This document shows positions 28,270 to 36,758 of a stretch of 64,000 nt of DNA, in pieces. Positions within the stretch are counted from its first letter, which is position 1, and every line of letters begins with the position of its first letter. Origin of the DNA: Frigidibacter albus (lineage in GTDB: Bacteria; Pseudomonadota; Alphaproteobacteria; Rhodobacterales; Rhodobacteraceae). The notes below the pieces were generated by a model, which worked only from the letters and a program-made list of their open reading frames with translations, ran no database searches and was not told where the DNA came from. The stretch covers positions 62,001 through 126,000 of the forward strand of contig NZ_JAAAUC010000008.1 in NCBI RefSeq assembly GCF_009908165.1, written 5' to 3'. Position numbers and translations under genes: made by a program.

Positions 28270-29166
28270 CTAGCCTGCCAGTTTCACGATCACCGCGCCC
28301 GCCGCGATCAGCGCCATCAGGCCTGCGCGCCGCATCCCCACCACCTCACCCAGCACCAGCCAGCCGATCAGCGCCGCGAAGACCGTCGATGTCTCTCGCA
28401 ATACCGCCGCCTCGCCCACCTTGTCGAGCCGCGTGGCCAGCATGATCGAGCCAAAGCTGAGATAGGCCACCACGGCGCCGAGTGCACCCCGTTTCACCAG
28501 CGCGGCGCGATCCGCGGCGGGAAGCCGCCCGATCCTGCGCGCAAAGACCAGCGGCAGCGCCAGCCCGTCGATCAGGAAGAACCACACCAGGAAGGTGAAC
28601 GGGTCGGCGCTGGCACGGATGCCATAGGCGTCATAGGTGGTGTAGAGCGCGACGAAGCCGCCCGTCGCCACCGCGAGGCCAAGCGCCGGAACCAGCGTGT
28701 CACGGTCGACGGTGATGGTGCGCAGGTTGTAGGCGGCCAGGCCGAAGATCCCGGCCAGCAGCACGCCCACCCCCGCCCATTGCCCGGGCGTGAAATGCTC
28801 GCCGAAGATCAGTCCGGCGCCGATCACCGCGAACAGCGGGCCGGTGCCGCGCACCACCGGATAGACGACGGTATAGGCGCCGCGGCTGTAGGTCATCGCC
28901 TGCAGGATCTTGTAGAGGATGTGGATCACCCAGGCCCCGGCGAAGATCGGCCACATATGCGGCTCGGGCCAGGGCACCAGCGGGATCATGGCGAGGGCGT
29001 AGAGCACGACGAAGCTGTCGATGGCGGCGCGGCTGACCCAGGGGTCGTGGCGGCCCTTCTGCAGCGCGCCGAAGACGGCGTGCAGGACGGCAGCGGCCAG
29101 CGCGAGGATCAGGGCTGCCTGAGCGCCCGCGGGAGTGCCTTCGAGCGAGAGGATCCAGTTGCTCAT
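28270..29166 (-). CDS. DMT/EamA-family transporter
   Basis: A 298-residue membrane protein with ten predicted helices in two EamA-like halves, each starting with a small-residue helix (first half ALILALAAAVLHAVFGALQKGRHD; second half LGLAVATGGFVALYTTYDAYG). Such proteins export or import small metabolites; the substrate is unknown. I chose the ATG at 29166 (MSNWILSLEG) because the first helix follows; the longer open frame upstream runs through the divergent MgtC-type gene. It is the first gene of a two-gene run with yciB. Confidence 0.88.
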   Translation of the reverse strand: MSNWILSLEGTPAGAQAALILALAAAVLHAVFGALQKGRHDPWVSRAAIDSFVVLYALAMIPLVPWPEPHMWPIFAGAWVIHILYKILQAMTYSRGAYTVVYPVVRGTGPLFAVIGAGLIFGEHFTPGQWAGVGVLLAGIFGLAAYNLRTITVDRDTLVPALGLAVATGGFVALYTTYDAYGIRASADPFTFLVWFFLIDGLALPLVFARRIGRLPAADRAALVKRGALGAVVAYLSFGSIMLATRLDKVGEAAVLRETSTVFAALIGWLVLGEVVGMRRAGLMALIAAGAVIVKLAG

Positions 29167-29235
29167 CCTGCGCCGCCCTTGCGGGCGGGAACAGCCGCAG
29201 CCGCGCCGCGTTTTCCCGGCGCGAAAGGAGGCGCG

Positions 29236-29724
29236 ATGACCGGGATCTGGAACGGGTTTGCCACGGAACTGACCGGGTCCTTCACCGCGACCGCACCCGG
29301 CATCGCGGCGCTGCGGCTGGTCGCCGCCCTGCTGCTGGGGGGGCTGATCGGGCTCGACCGCGAGATGCACGGCAAGGCGGCGGGGCTGCGCACCCATATG
29401 CTGATCGCCGTCGCGGCCTGCCTGTTCTCGCTGATCGCGCTGGAGCTGATCGCGCTGCCGACCGCGGCACCGGGCGAGCAGCGCACCGACATCCTGCGCC
29501 TGATCGAGGCGGTGACGGCGGGGGTGGCGTTCCTGGCCGCCGGGTCGATCATCGTGTCGGGCGGGCATGTGAAGGGGCTGACCACCGGCGCCGGAATGTG
29601 GATGGCCGGCGCGGTGGGGCTGGCCTGCGGCACCGGCCATGCCGGGCTTGCGGTGATGGCGAGCGTGCTGGCGGTGGTGGTGCTGTGGCTGTTCAAGCGG
29701 CTGTCGGACAGGATCGGAGGCTGA
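29236..29724 (+). CDS. MgtC/SapB-family membrane protein
   Basis: A 162-residue protein with the MgtC core: LRLVAALLLGGLIGLDREMHGKAAGLRTHM, then GVAFLAAGSIIV and the GAGMWMAGAVGLACGTG signature. In pathogens MgtC helps growth at low Mg2+ and inhibits the F1Fo ATPase; in free-living bacteria the role is unclear. I chose the ATG at 29236, directly behind AAAGGAGG. It lacks the long soluble C-terminal domain of MgtC proper, so it is the short SapB-like type. It is divergent from the DMT transporter and converges on ftsY. Confidence 0.92.
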   Translation: MTGIWNGFATELTGSFTATAPGIAALRLVAALLLGGLIGLDREMHGKAAGLRTHMLIAVAACLFSLIALELIALPTAAPGEQRTDILRLIEAVTAGVAFLAAGSIIVSGGHVKGLTTGAGMWMAGAVGLACGTGHAGLAVMASVLAVVVLWLFKRLSDRIGG

Positions 29725-29772
29725 GGCGCGGGGCTCTGGCCGGCGGGGGCTTTGCGCCCCCGCACCCCCGCA

Positions 29773-29794
29773 GGATATTTGGAAAAGGCAAAGG
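29773..29794 (+). repeat. Dispersed intergenic repeat, GGCAAAGG-arm type (copy 4)
   Basis: A 22-base unit in which the same GGATATTT core is joined to a GGAAAAGGCAAAGG arm instead of CCAGCAAGAA. It lies between the convergent MgtC-type gene and ftsY. Confidence 0.8.
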
Positions 29795-29854
29795 GCGAAG
29801 CAGGGGACGCGCCTTGGCGCGCGACGGGCCCAGGGGGCGCGCAGGCCATTCGCG

Positions 29855-30883
29855 TCAGAGGCCGACCAGTGCCCGGGCGAACTCGTCGGGATCGAAGGGC
29901 TGCAGGTCGTCGATCTGTTCGCCCACCCCGATGGCATGGATCGGCAGGCCGAACTTGTCGGCCAGCGCCACCAGCACCCCGCCCTTGGCGGTGCCGTCGA
30001 GCTTGGTCATCACCAGCCCCGACACGTCCGCCAGCTTGCGGAACACCTCGACCTGCAGCAGCGCGTTCTGGCCGGTGGTGGCGTCGAGCACCAGAAGGGT
30101 GTTGTGCGGCGCCTCGGGGTCCTTCTTGCGGATGACCCGGACGATCTTGGCCAGCTCCTCCATCAGGTCGGCGCGGTTCTGCAGCCGGCCCGCAGTGTCG
30201 ATCATCAGAAGGTCGGCGCCGGTTTCCTGCGCCTTGGTCATCGCGTCGAAGGCAAGGCTGGCGGGGTCCGATCCCTCGGGCGCGGTCAGCACCGGCACGC
30301 CGGCCCGGTCGCCCCAGACCTGCAACTGCTCCACCGCCGCGGCGCGGAAGGTGTCCCCGGCCGCGATCACCACCGATTTGCCGGCAGCACGGAACTGGCT
30401 GGCCAGCTTGCCGATGGTGGTGGTCTTGCCCGACCCGTTGACGCCGACGATCAGCACAACCTGCGGGCGCTTGGCATAGATCGGCAGCGGGCGGGCCACC
30501 GGCTCCATGATCCGGGCGATCTCGGCGGCGAGCGCGGTCTTGATCTCGGGGGTCGACATGCGGCGGCCCATCCGCCCCTCGGCAAGGTTGGCGGTGACGC
30601 GCAGCGCGGTCTCGACGCCCATGTCGGAGGCGATCAGCAATTCCTCGAGGCTTTCGAGCATGGCATCGTCGAGGACCCGGCGCGGGGCCTCGGTCGCGGC
30701 GGCGGCGGTTTCGCGCGTGAAGATCCGGCCGATCAGGCTGGGGGTGGGTGCAGGCGCCGGTGCGGGGGCGGCCTTCGGCGCCCCTGCTTCGGGCGCCCCC
30801 TCCTCCACGATCGCATCCAGCCCCTCGCCCAGTTTCGAGGAGGAGCGCGTAAGCCGGTCCCTGAGCTTGTTGAAGAACGACAT
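29855..30883 (-). CDS. ftsY: Signal recognition particle receptor FtsY
   Basis: The membrane-associated GTPase that docks SRP-bound ribosomes at the translocon. The 342-residue protein has a short acidic/Pro-Ala A region (residues 15-50), then the NG domain: P-loop GVNGSGKTTTIGKLA, DTAGRLQNR, the TKLDGTAKGG guanine-binding motif and AIGVGEQIDDLQPF. The A domain is much shorter than in E. coli, as is usual for alphaproteobacteria. I chose the ATG at 30883 (MSFFNKLRDRL); a frame extension to 30925 is possible. ffh is not in the window. Confidence 0.97.
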   Translation of the reverse strand: MSFFNKLRDRLTRSSSKLGEGLDAIVEEGAPEAGAPKAAPAPAPAPTPSLIGRIFTRETAAAATEAPRRVLDDAMLESLEELLIASDMGVETALRVTANLAEGRMGRRMSTPEIKTALAAEIARIMEPVARPLPIYAKRPQVVLIVGVNGSGKTTTIGKLASQFRAAGKSVVIAAGDTFRAAAVEQLQVWGDRAGVPVLTAPEGSDPASLAFDAMTKAQETGADLLMIDTAGRLQNRADLMEELAKIVRVIRKKDPEAPHNTLLVLDATTGQNALLQVEVFRKLADVSGLVMTKLDGTAKGGVLVALADKFGLPIHAIGVGEQIDDLQPFDPDEFARALVGL

Positions 30884-31069
30884 CGGCGCCCCCGGGGTCT
30901 GGAGAGAAAGGTTGCTGTCCCTCACCTAGTCGCTTCGGGCCGAGGATGGAAGGGAGGGTGGCGTGGGATGTCTGTCTGCACGCTCGCTCGGCGGGACGAG
31001 GGGGCGCTCCTGCGGTCGCCTGCCATGGCGAAGGCCATCGCCTTCGCCACACCCTGTCATCACATCTTG

Positions 31070-31208
31070 CACCGGTCGGGCCCCCAAAGGGCCCGGCCAG
31101 CGCCCGCCCCGCCCATGTCGGGCGCTGTCCTCATACGGTCTCGTGTTGCCGCAGGCTCCGGGGGCATGTGTCTCGAACGGGCGGGGCGAGGCAGTGCCTC
31201 GCCTTTTT
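31070..31208 (+). ncRNA. Candidate small RNA ending in an intrinsic terminator
   Basis: Two consecutive perfect GC hairpins, an unpaired middle part (TCCTCATACGGTCTCG) and a hairpin with five T residues follow one another without any coding signal. This is the usual look of a bacterial small RNA. The 5' end is a guess because I see no clear promoter. It does not match SRP RNA, tmRNA or RNase P RNA as far as I can tell. Confidence 0.35.
31185..31208 (+). terminator. Intrinsic terminator without an obvious gene upstream
   Basis: Eight perfect pairs (arms GGCGAGGC and GCCTCGCC, loop AGT) are followed directly by TTTTT on the plus strand. The nearest upstream gene is ftsY on the opposite strand, so it probably ends a short non-coding transcript. 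Confidence 0.75.
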
Positions 31209-31330
31209 CCGCCCGACTGACCCGACAGCACTTCGAGGATGCCCTGAGGATGTCGGGCGTGCGGCAGAGTTCACCTGCAAAGGCCGCCCCCACTGACAGC
31301 TCTGTGACCCCTCGGCACTGGCGAAGCGCG

Positions 31331-31362
31331 GCGGCATCTGGCAGGCTCGCGCCAGATGCCGC
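31331..31362 (+). promoter_or_regulatory. Perfect 12-pair hairpin touching the ribosome site
   Basis: Arms GCGGCATCTGGC and GCCAGATGCCGC enclose an 8-base loop and end right before AGGAG of the small secreted protein gene. It may stabilise the leader or limit ribosome access. Confidence 0.5.
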
Positions 31363-31374
31363 AGGAGTCTGCCC

Positions 31375-31773
31375 ATGTTCCGCCTCGCCGCCCTTACCGC
31401 ACTCCTCGCCACCGCGGCCAGCGCCGATCCCGGCACGCCGCTGACGGCCGAGGAGTTCGATGCCCTGTCGCGCGGGCGCACGCTGACCTATGCGGCGGGC
31501 GGGCAGATCTACGGGATCGAGCAGTATCTGCCGGGCCGCAAGGTGCGGTGGGCGTTCCTGGGCGATATCTGCAAGGAGGGCACGTGGTTCCCCGATGGCG
31601 AGCATATCTGCTTTGCCTATGACGGGCTGCCCGACCTGCAATGCTGGACCTTCTATGACACGCCCGGGGGCCTCAGCGCGCAGTTCCGCGGCGACCCGGC
31701 CAGCGAGCCGCTGGTGGCGGTCGAGGACAGCCCCGAGCCGCTTGGCTGCGCCGGGCCGGATGTGGGCGTGTAG
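31375..31773 (+). CDS. Small secreted protein of unknown function
   Basis: A 132-residue protein with a signal peptide (FRLAALTALLATAASA) and a mature domain of about 115 residues holding four cysteines in a pattern fit for two disulfides (GDICKEG, HICFAYD, LQCWTF, LGCAGP). The sequence YGIEQYLPGRKVRWAF looks like a beta-rich calycin-type or DUF995-like fold, but I cannot assign a family. The start follows AGGAGT and a strong leader hairpin. It ends two bases before the convergent xseA stop. Periplasmic location is likely, function unknown. Confidence 0.75.
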   Translation: MFRLAALTALLATAASADPGTPLTAEEFDALSRGRTLTYAAGGQIYGIEQYLPGRKVRWAFLGDICKEGTWFPDGEHICFAYDGLPDLQCWTFYDTPGGLSAQFRGDPASEPLVAVEDSPEPLGCAGPDVGV

Positions 31774-31774
31774 G

Positions 31775-33412
31775 CTAGAAGAGCGAGCCCTGGCCACCGT
31801 TGCTGCCACCGCCACCGCCCCGCGGTTTGCGTGGCCTGGGCGTCGGCGCCTCGGGCTGCGGGACTATTGGCATAGGCGCCGGCTGTGACGCGCCGGGGCC
31901 GGACTGCACCGGCAACCGCCCATCCTGAAACTCGATCTCCAGCGCCCCTGCCCCCGCTGCCGCCGCGCGGCTGGTGACGACGCCGGCCCCCGCCCATACC
32001 ACGGCGTAGCCCCGGCGCAGGGTTTCCGTATATCCCAGAGTCAGTCGCATCCGGTCCAGCGCCGCCAACCGCTCGCCCGCCGCCTGCACCCGTGCGCCGA
32101 CGGCGCCGTCCAGCCGCGCCGAGAGCCCGGCAAGGGCCTGCGCCTTGCGCGCCGTATCCCGCTGCGCCTCGGCCGCGGCCCGCGCCAGCGCCGGGGCGAG
32201 CCGGCCGGACCAGTCGGCCAGCCGCTGACGCGCCCGCTCCTGCCGCAGGCCGAGCGCGGGGGCGAGGCGGGCGGACCAGTCCGCAAGACGCCACCGCGCG
32301 GCCGCGATGAAGCCGGTCAGCAACCCCGGCCCGACCTTGCCCGCCAGCCGCTCGAACCCCGCGCGCCGGGCCGCGGTGGCCCCGCGCAGCGCCGGGTCGA
32401 GCTGACCGCCGACCAGGTCCAGCCGCTGCCGCGCCGGGGCCAGCAGCGCCTCGGGGCGGCCAAGCGCGCGGGCAAGGTCGGTCAGCCGCTGCCGCCGGGT
32501 CTGCCCGCGCTGCAGCACGGCCCGGTGCAGGCGCGCGCCCTGCTCGGCCATCAGCGCCATCAGGTCGGCTCGCACCGGCACCGCCAGCTCTGCCGCGGCG
32601 GTGGGCGTCGGCGCGCGCAGGTCGGCGGCGAAGTCGATCAGGGTGGTGTCGGTCTCGTGCCCCACGGCCGAGATCAGCGGGATCGTGGAGGCCGCAGCGG
32701 CGCGCACCACCACTTCCTCGTTGAAGCCCCACAGGTCCTCGAGACTGCCGCCCCCCCGCGCCACGATGATCAGGTCGGGCCGCGGGATCGCGCCGCCGAG
32801 GGTGAGCGCGTTGAAACCGCGGATGGCGGCGGCGACCTCGGCGGCGCATTTCTCACCCTGCACCGCCACCGGCCAGATCAGCACCCGGCGCGGAAAGCGG
32901 TCGCGGAGGCGATGCAGGATATCGCGGATCACGGCGCCGGAGGGCGAGGTGACGACGCCGATCGCCTGGGGCAGGAACGGGATGGGCTGCTTGCGGGCGG
33001 CATCGAACAGCCCCTCGGCCGCCAGCGCGGCGCGGCGCCGCTCCAGCATCGCCATCAGCGCGCCGGCACCCGCGGGTTCCACCTGTTCCACGATCAGCTG
33101 GTATTTCGACTGGCCGGGGAAGGTGGTCAGGCGTCCGGTGGCAATGACCTCCATCCCCTCCTCGGGGCGCACGGCCATCTTCGCCGCCTGGCCTTTCCAC
33201 GAGATGGCGGCGATGACCGATCGGTCATCCTTGAGGTCGAAGTAAAGGTGCCCCGATGCCGGGCGCGACACCCGCCCCACCTCGCCGCGGACCCGCACCA
33301 GCCCGAATTCGCCCTCGATCACCCGCTTCACCGCGCCCGACAGCTCGGACACGCTGTATTCATGGGCGTTGCCGCCCGTATCCGGGCCGTCATCTTCGAA
33401 AAGGTCATCCAT
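31775..33412 (-). CDS. xseA: Exodeoxyribonuclease VII large subunit
   Basis: The large, catalytic subunit of ExoVII, which degrades single-stranded DNA in repair. The 545-residue protein has an N-terminal OB-fold (SVSELSGAVKRVIEGEFG... VSRPASGHLYFDLKDD), the catalytic core with GGGSLEDLWGFNEE and AVGHETDTTL, and a long coiled-coil region. In that region a stretch of about 17 residues (RLADWSARLAPAL) occurs twice in a row. I chose the ATG at 33412 (MDDLFEDDG). xseB is not adjacent. It is divergent from purD. Confidence 0.96.
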   Translation of the reverse strand: MDDLFEDDGPDTGGNAHEYSVSELSGAVKRVIEGEFGLVRVRGEVGRVSRPASGHLYFDLKDDRSVIAAISWKGQAAKMAVRPEEGMEVIATGRLTTFPGQSKYQLIVEQVEPAGAGALMAMLERRRAALAAEGLFDAARKQPIPFLPQAIGVVTSPSGAVIRDILHRLRDRFPRRVLIWPVAVQGEKCAAEVAAAIRGFNALTLGGAIPRPDLIIVARGGGSLEDLWGFNEEVVVRAAAASTIPLISAVGHETDTTLIDFAADLRAPTPTAAAELAVPVRADLMALMAEQGARLHRAVLQRGQTRRQRLTDLARALGRPEALLAPARQRLDLVGGQLDPALRGATAARRAGFERLAGKVGPGLLTGFIAAARWRLADWSARLAPALGLRQERARQRLADWSGRLAPALARAAAEAQRDTARKAQALAGLSARLDGAVGARVQAAGERLAALDRMRLTLGYTETLRRGYAVVWAGAGVVTSRAAAAGAGALEIEFQDGRLPVQSGPGASQPAPMPIVPQPEAPTPRPRKPRGGGGGSNGGQGSLF

Positions 33413-33428
33413 CGGCGCGCCCCGAGAC

Positions 33429-33457
33429 TTGTGCGAGTTTCCCCCGCACCCTAGAAC
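33429..33457 (+). promoter_or_regulatory. Sigma-70-type promoter of purD
   Basis: TTGTGC and TAGAAC are separated by exactly 17 bases, 44 bases before the purD ATG, inside the short gap to the divergent xseA. No purine-specific operator could be recognised. Confidence 0.55.
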
Positions 33458-33500
33458 GCCCGGGACCGAAGGCCAAGGCGGCCGGAACATGGGGGCGGCA

Positions 33501-34763
33501 ATGAACATTCTGGTTCTGGGCGGCGGCGGGCGCGAACATGCGCTGGCCTGGGCGATCAAGCAGAACCCGAAATGCGACCGGCTGATCGTGGCGCCCGGCA
33601 ATGCCGGGATCGCGCAGCTGGCCGAATGCGCGGCACTCGATGTGCTGGACGGCGCGGCGGTGGTGGCGTTCTGCGAGGCGAATGCGGTGGATTTCGTGGT
33701 GATCGGGCCCGAGGCGCCGCTGGCGGCCGGCATTGCCGATGGGCTGGCGGCTGCGGGGATCCTGGCCTTCGGCCCGTCGGCGGCGGCGGCACGGCTGGAA
33801 GCGTCGAAAGCCTTCACCAAGGAGATCTGCGATGCCTGCGGCGCGCCGACGGCCGCCTATGCCAGGTTCACGCAAGCCGAGCCGGCCAAGGACTATATCC
33901 GCCAAGTCGGCGCGCCGATCGTGGTCAAGGCCGACGGCCTCGCCGCCGGCAAGGGCGTGATCGTGGCGATGACCGAGGCCGAGGCGCTGGAGGGCATCGA
34001 CGAGATCTTCGGCGGCGCTTTCGGCGCGGCGGGGGCCGAGGTGGTGATCGAGGAATTCATGACCGGCGAGGAGGCAAGCTTCTTCGTGCTCTGCGACGGG
34101 CAGACGGTGCTGCCCATCGGATCCGCGCAGGACCACAAGCGGGCGTATGACGGCGATACCGGCCCCAATACCGGCGGCATGGGCGCCTACTCGCCCGCCC
34201 CGGCGCTGACCGAAGCGATTGCCGAAGCGGCGCTTGCGCAGATCGTTCGCCCGACCATCGCCGAAATGGCCCGCCGCGGCACCCCGTTCAAGGGCGTGCT
34301 CTATGCCGGGCTGATGATCGAGAATGGCGCGGCGCGGCTGGTCGAATACAATGTCCGCTTCGGCGACCCAGAATGCCAGGTGCTGATGATGCGCCTTGGC
34401 GCGCAGGTGCTGGACCTGCTGCTGGCCTGCGCCGAGGAGCGGCTTGCGGGCCTGACCGTGACCTGGGCCGAGGATCATGCGCTGAGCGTGGTGATGGCGA
34501 CGAACGGCTATCCCGGGGACTATGCCAGGGGCAGCCAGATCCGCGGGCTGGAGGAGCTGCCGGAGACGAGCCTCGAGATGGTGTTCCACGCCGGCACTGC
34601 CGAACGTGAAGGCAGCATTATCGCCTCCGGCGGCCGCGTGCTGAACGTCACTGCGCGCGGGACGAGCCTCGCCGAGGCCCGTCAGCGCGCCTATGGGCTG
34701 GTGGACCGCATCGACTGGCCCGGCGGTTTTTGTCGGCGCGATATCGGCTGGCGCGCGCTGTAG
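33501..34763 (+). CDS. purD: Phosphoribosylamine-glycine ligase (GAR synthetase)
   Basis: The ATP-grasp enzyme of the second step of purine synthesis. The 420-residue protein starts with MNILVLGGGGREHALAWA and shows KADGLAAGKGVIVA, the ATP-grasp region QDHKRAYDGDTGPNTGGMGAYSPAP, and YNVRFGDPECQ for metal and ligand binding. I chose the ATG at 33501 over an in-frame ATG at 33489; both are near a weak GGGGGCGG ribosome site. It converges on purU, another folate/purine-linked gene, with a paired dispersed repeat between them. Confidence 0.97.
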   Translation: MNILVLGGGGREHALAWAIKQNPKCDRLIVAPGNAGIAQLAECAALDVLDGAAVVAFCEANAVDFVVIGPEAPLAAGIADGLAAAGILAFGPSAAAARLEASKAFTKEICDACGAPTAAYARFTQAEPAKDYIRQVGAPIVVKADGLAAGKGVIVAMTEAEALEGIDEIFGGAFGAAGAEVVIEEFMTGEEASFFVLCDGQTVLPIGSAQDHKRAYDGDTGPNTGGMGAYSPAPALTEAIAEAALAQIVRPTIAEMARRGTPFKGVLYAGLMIENGAARLVEYNVRFGDPECQVLMMRLGAQVLDLLLACAEERLAGLTVTWAEDHALSVVMATNGYPGDYARGSQIRGLEELPETSLEMVFHAGTAEREGSIIASGGRVLNVTARGTSLAEARQRAYGLVDRIDWPGGFCRRDIGWRAL

Positions 34764-34774
34764 CCCCGGGGCGC

Positions 34775-34892
34775 AGGGGGGCTTCGCGCCCCCCGTCCTG
34801 CGGACTGGCGTCCTTCGGACTCCCCCCGCGGGATATTTGGAAAAGGCAAAGGACAAGAGGCGCCCCTGCCCCTTTGCCTTTTCCAAATATCC
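34775..34892. repeat. Inverted pair of dispersed repeats with GC-rich module (copies 5 and 6)
   Basis: The GC-rich module (34775-34830) is followed by a GGCAAAGG-arm unit at 34831-34852 and an inverted copy at 34871-34892. The two units are perfectly complementary over 22 bases and can form a long hairpin with an 18-base loop between the convergent purD and purU, suiting a bidirectional terminator. The module has a 15-base insertion relative to the one at 18081. Confidence 0.8.
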
Positions 34893-34952
34893 TCGGGGGT
34901 GAATTGGCGCGGAACGCGCCAAGAGGGGGCAGAAGGCCCCCTCCCTGTGTCC

Positions 34953-35837
34953 CTACCCCATCCGCTCCGAGGCATAGCTGCCGGGGGATGCCGGAAACAC
35001 CACGGTCTTGTTGCCGTTCAGGAAGACGCGGTGGTGGATATGGGCGTGGATGGCGCGGCTGAGCACCGCCGCCTCCACGTCGCGGCCGAGGCTGACATAG
35101 TCCTCGGGGCTTTGGGCATGGGTGATGCGGACGGTGTCCTGCTCGATGATCGGGCCTTCGTCGAGGTCGGCGGTGACGTAATGCGCCGTCGCCCCGATCA
35201 GCTTCACGCCGCGGGTGAAGGCCTGCTTGTAGGGGTTGGCGCCCTTGAAGCTGGGCAGGAACGAGTGATGGATGTTGATGATCCGCCCCGCCATCTTGCG
35301 GCAGAGCGCATCCGACAGGACCTGCATGTAGCGGGCGAGGACCACCAGTTCGGCGCCGGTTTCCTCCACCAGCGAGAGCAGCCGCGCCTCGGCCTCGGGC
35401 TTGTTCTCTTTCGTCACCTTGATCAGGTGGAAGGGGATGTCGTGGTTCACGACCACCTTCTGGTAGGTCAGGTGGTTGGACACCACCCCCACGATCTCGA
35501 TCGGCAGCGCCCCGATGCGCCAGCGGTAGAGGAGATCGTTGAGGCAATGGCCGAAGTTGGAGACCATCAGCAGCACCTTGACCCGGTGCGCGGCGTCGTG
35601 GATCGCCCAGGTCATCCCGAAGGGCTCGGCGATGGCGGCGAAGGCCTCGGTCAGGGCGGGGAGGGTGGCGCCGGTCTCGCTGGTGAAGGTGGTGCGGGTG
35701 AAGAACTGGCCGGTCTCCAGATCGTCGAACTGGGCGCTGTCAGTGATATTGCAGCCCTTGTCGGCCAGAAAGCCCGAGATCGCGGCGACGATGCCGCGGC
35801 GCGAGGGGCAGGTGACGGTCAGAACATAGGCGGTCAT
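34953..35837 (-). CDS. purU: Formyltetrahydrofolate deformylase
   Basis: The enzyme hydrolyses 10-formyltetrahydrofolate to formate and tetrahydrofolate, balancing one-carbon pools and supplying formate. The 294-residue protein has an N-terminal ACT domain (TVTCPSRRGIVAAISGFLADKGCNI) and a formyltransferase-like catalytic domain with the active-site segment INIHHSFLPSFKGANPY and the GATAHYVTADLDEGPIIEQD motif. The Asn, His and Asp expected in the active site are present. I chose the ATG at 35837, which opens the ACT domain. Confidence 0.96.
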   Translation of the reverse strand: MTAYVLTVTCPSRRGIVAAISGFLADKGCNITDSAQFDDLETGQFFTRTTFTSETGATLPALTEAFAAIAEPFGMTWAIHDAAHRVKVLLMVSNFGHCLNDLLYRWRIGALPIEIVGVVSNHLTYQKVVVNHDIPFHLIKVTKENKPEAEARLLSLVEETGAELVVLARYMQVLSDALCRKMAGRIINIHHSFLPSFKGANPYKQAFTRGVKLIGATAHYVTADLDEGPIIEQDTVRITHAQSPEDYVSLGRDVEAAVLSRAIHAHIHHRVFLNGNKTVVFPASPGSYASERMG

Positions 35838-36222
35838 TCTTGGGTATCCTTCGCGCGGGGGTCTTGAGGCTGACCTGCACAATGCGCGGCGGCGGCAGCG
35901 GCGCCAGCCCCGAAGCGACGGCGGCGGCGCGAAAGGCGACAGCGCGGGGCGCGATCCCGGAACCGCCACCCCGGATCGCGGCGGCGGGTTTCCGATAGCG
36001 GTCAGGCCGCCTCCGCGTCGCGTCCGCCCCAAAGCCCGCTCGTCAGCGAAGACGGCGGTGCCGGTGGCGCTGATGTCGCCGCCACCGGCACCATTGCGCG
36101 AAGATGCTGCGGCGCAGCGGCAAGATCGTCCCCAGGGCACCCAAGGATCCGGTGGCGATGGCGACCGGTCGGCGCAGCCTGCCGCGCCTGCCCTCGTCGA
36201 ACGGCGCCGGGCCCGCGCAGGA
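35838..36222. other. 385-base gap without a recognised gene
   Basis: This GC-rich stretch lies between the purU start and the phasin-like gene end. It has a 12-pair perfect hairpin at 36057-36092 (arms GGTGCCGGTGGC and GCCACCGGCACC), a possible terminator of the phasin-like gene. Open frames here lack ribosome sites and recognisable domains. In related bacteria urease genes would be expected in this neighbourhood, but I see no ureC remnant. Confidence 0.5.
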
Positions 36223-36543
36223 TCAGCCGCAGATCAGGCGCGGGCCGAGCTTGCCAAGGCGGCGGGCATTGGCGGCGGTCTTGACGCCGATGGGCTTCAT
36301 CCCCGCGCGCATCACGCCTGCGGGTGCCGCGCCGGCCATGAAGGCGGAGCTGGCGGCCATGAAGGCGTCGAGCATGACCGTCGGCTTCTCCTCGATCATC
36401 CGGGTCATTTCCTGCGGCTTGGTGGCCCAGAGGCCCATCATCCCGGCCATGCGGAAGGCGATGACGGTCTGCGCCTCGAGAGCGATCCGCCAGAAGTCCA
36501 TGCCCACGTAGAGGGGCGCGAGAGAGGTGTGACGTTGTGCCAT
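36223..36543 (-). CDS. Phasin-like / 'antifreeze'-annotated small helical protein
   Basis: A 106-residue Ala- and Met-rich helical protein (LEAQTVIAFRMAGMMGLW; MLDAFMAASSAFMAGAA; ARRLGKLG at the end). Proteins of this look are common in Rhodobacteraceae and are often misnamed antifreeze proteins. The amphipathic helices and the conserved Ala/Gly middle resemble small phasins that coat polyhydroxyalkanoate granules. That is inference. The start follows AGGAG. It stands alone, with 215 bases to the upstream LprI-like gene. Confidence 0.75.
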   Translation of the reverse strand: MAQRHTSLAPLYVGMDFWRIALEAQTVIAFRMAGMMGLWATKPQEMTRMIEEKPTVMLDAFMAASSAFMAGAAPAGVMRAGMKPIGVKTAANARRLGKLGPRLICG

Positions 36544-36758
36544 GGGGCGCTCCTGTTGCTGCACCTGCACAAGCGCCGGCGGGGCCGCAGGTTCCGTGCA
36601 TGGCGGGTATGCTGTGGAGGCGGGGCCGGATGCGGGCGCTCGTCTCAGGCTGCGCAAGCCGCAGGGCAAGGCGCGAAGACAGAGGCTTTCCCACAAGTTC
36701 TGCACAGCGCCATAGGCATCTTTGCGCGGCTTTTCCGGACAGGAAGGCGTCCCCGACC

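Larger units (their letters stand above)
30884..31374. other. Gene-poor 490-base gap rich in hairpins
   Basis: No convincing gene lies in this gap between ftsY and a small secreted protein. The weak open frames on both strands have no ribosome sites. It holds perfect hairpins: GGCGAAGGC arms at 31026-31047, TCGGGCCC arms near 31076-31096, and AGCGCCCG arms near 31098-31125, then an intrinsic terminator at 31185 and a 12-pair hairpin at 31331. The order suggests a small structured transcript on the plus strand. Confidence 0.6.

Noticed and set aside
30926-31231. A 101-residue minus-strand open frame in the gap after ftsY
   Set aside because: No ribosome site or hydrophobic/amphipathic pattern; it runs across several perfect hairpins and a plus-strand terminator.
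36002-36694. A 230-residue minus-strand open frame over the phasin-like gene and the gap beyond
   Set aside because: It is in another frame of the phasin-like gene and has no recognisable domain; I also checked it for ureC remnants and saw none.
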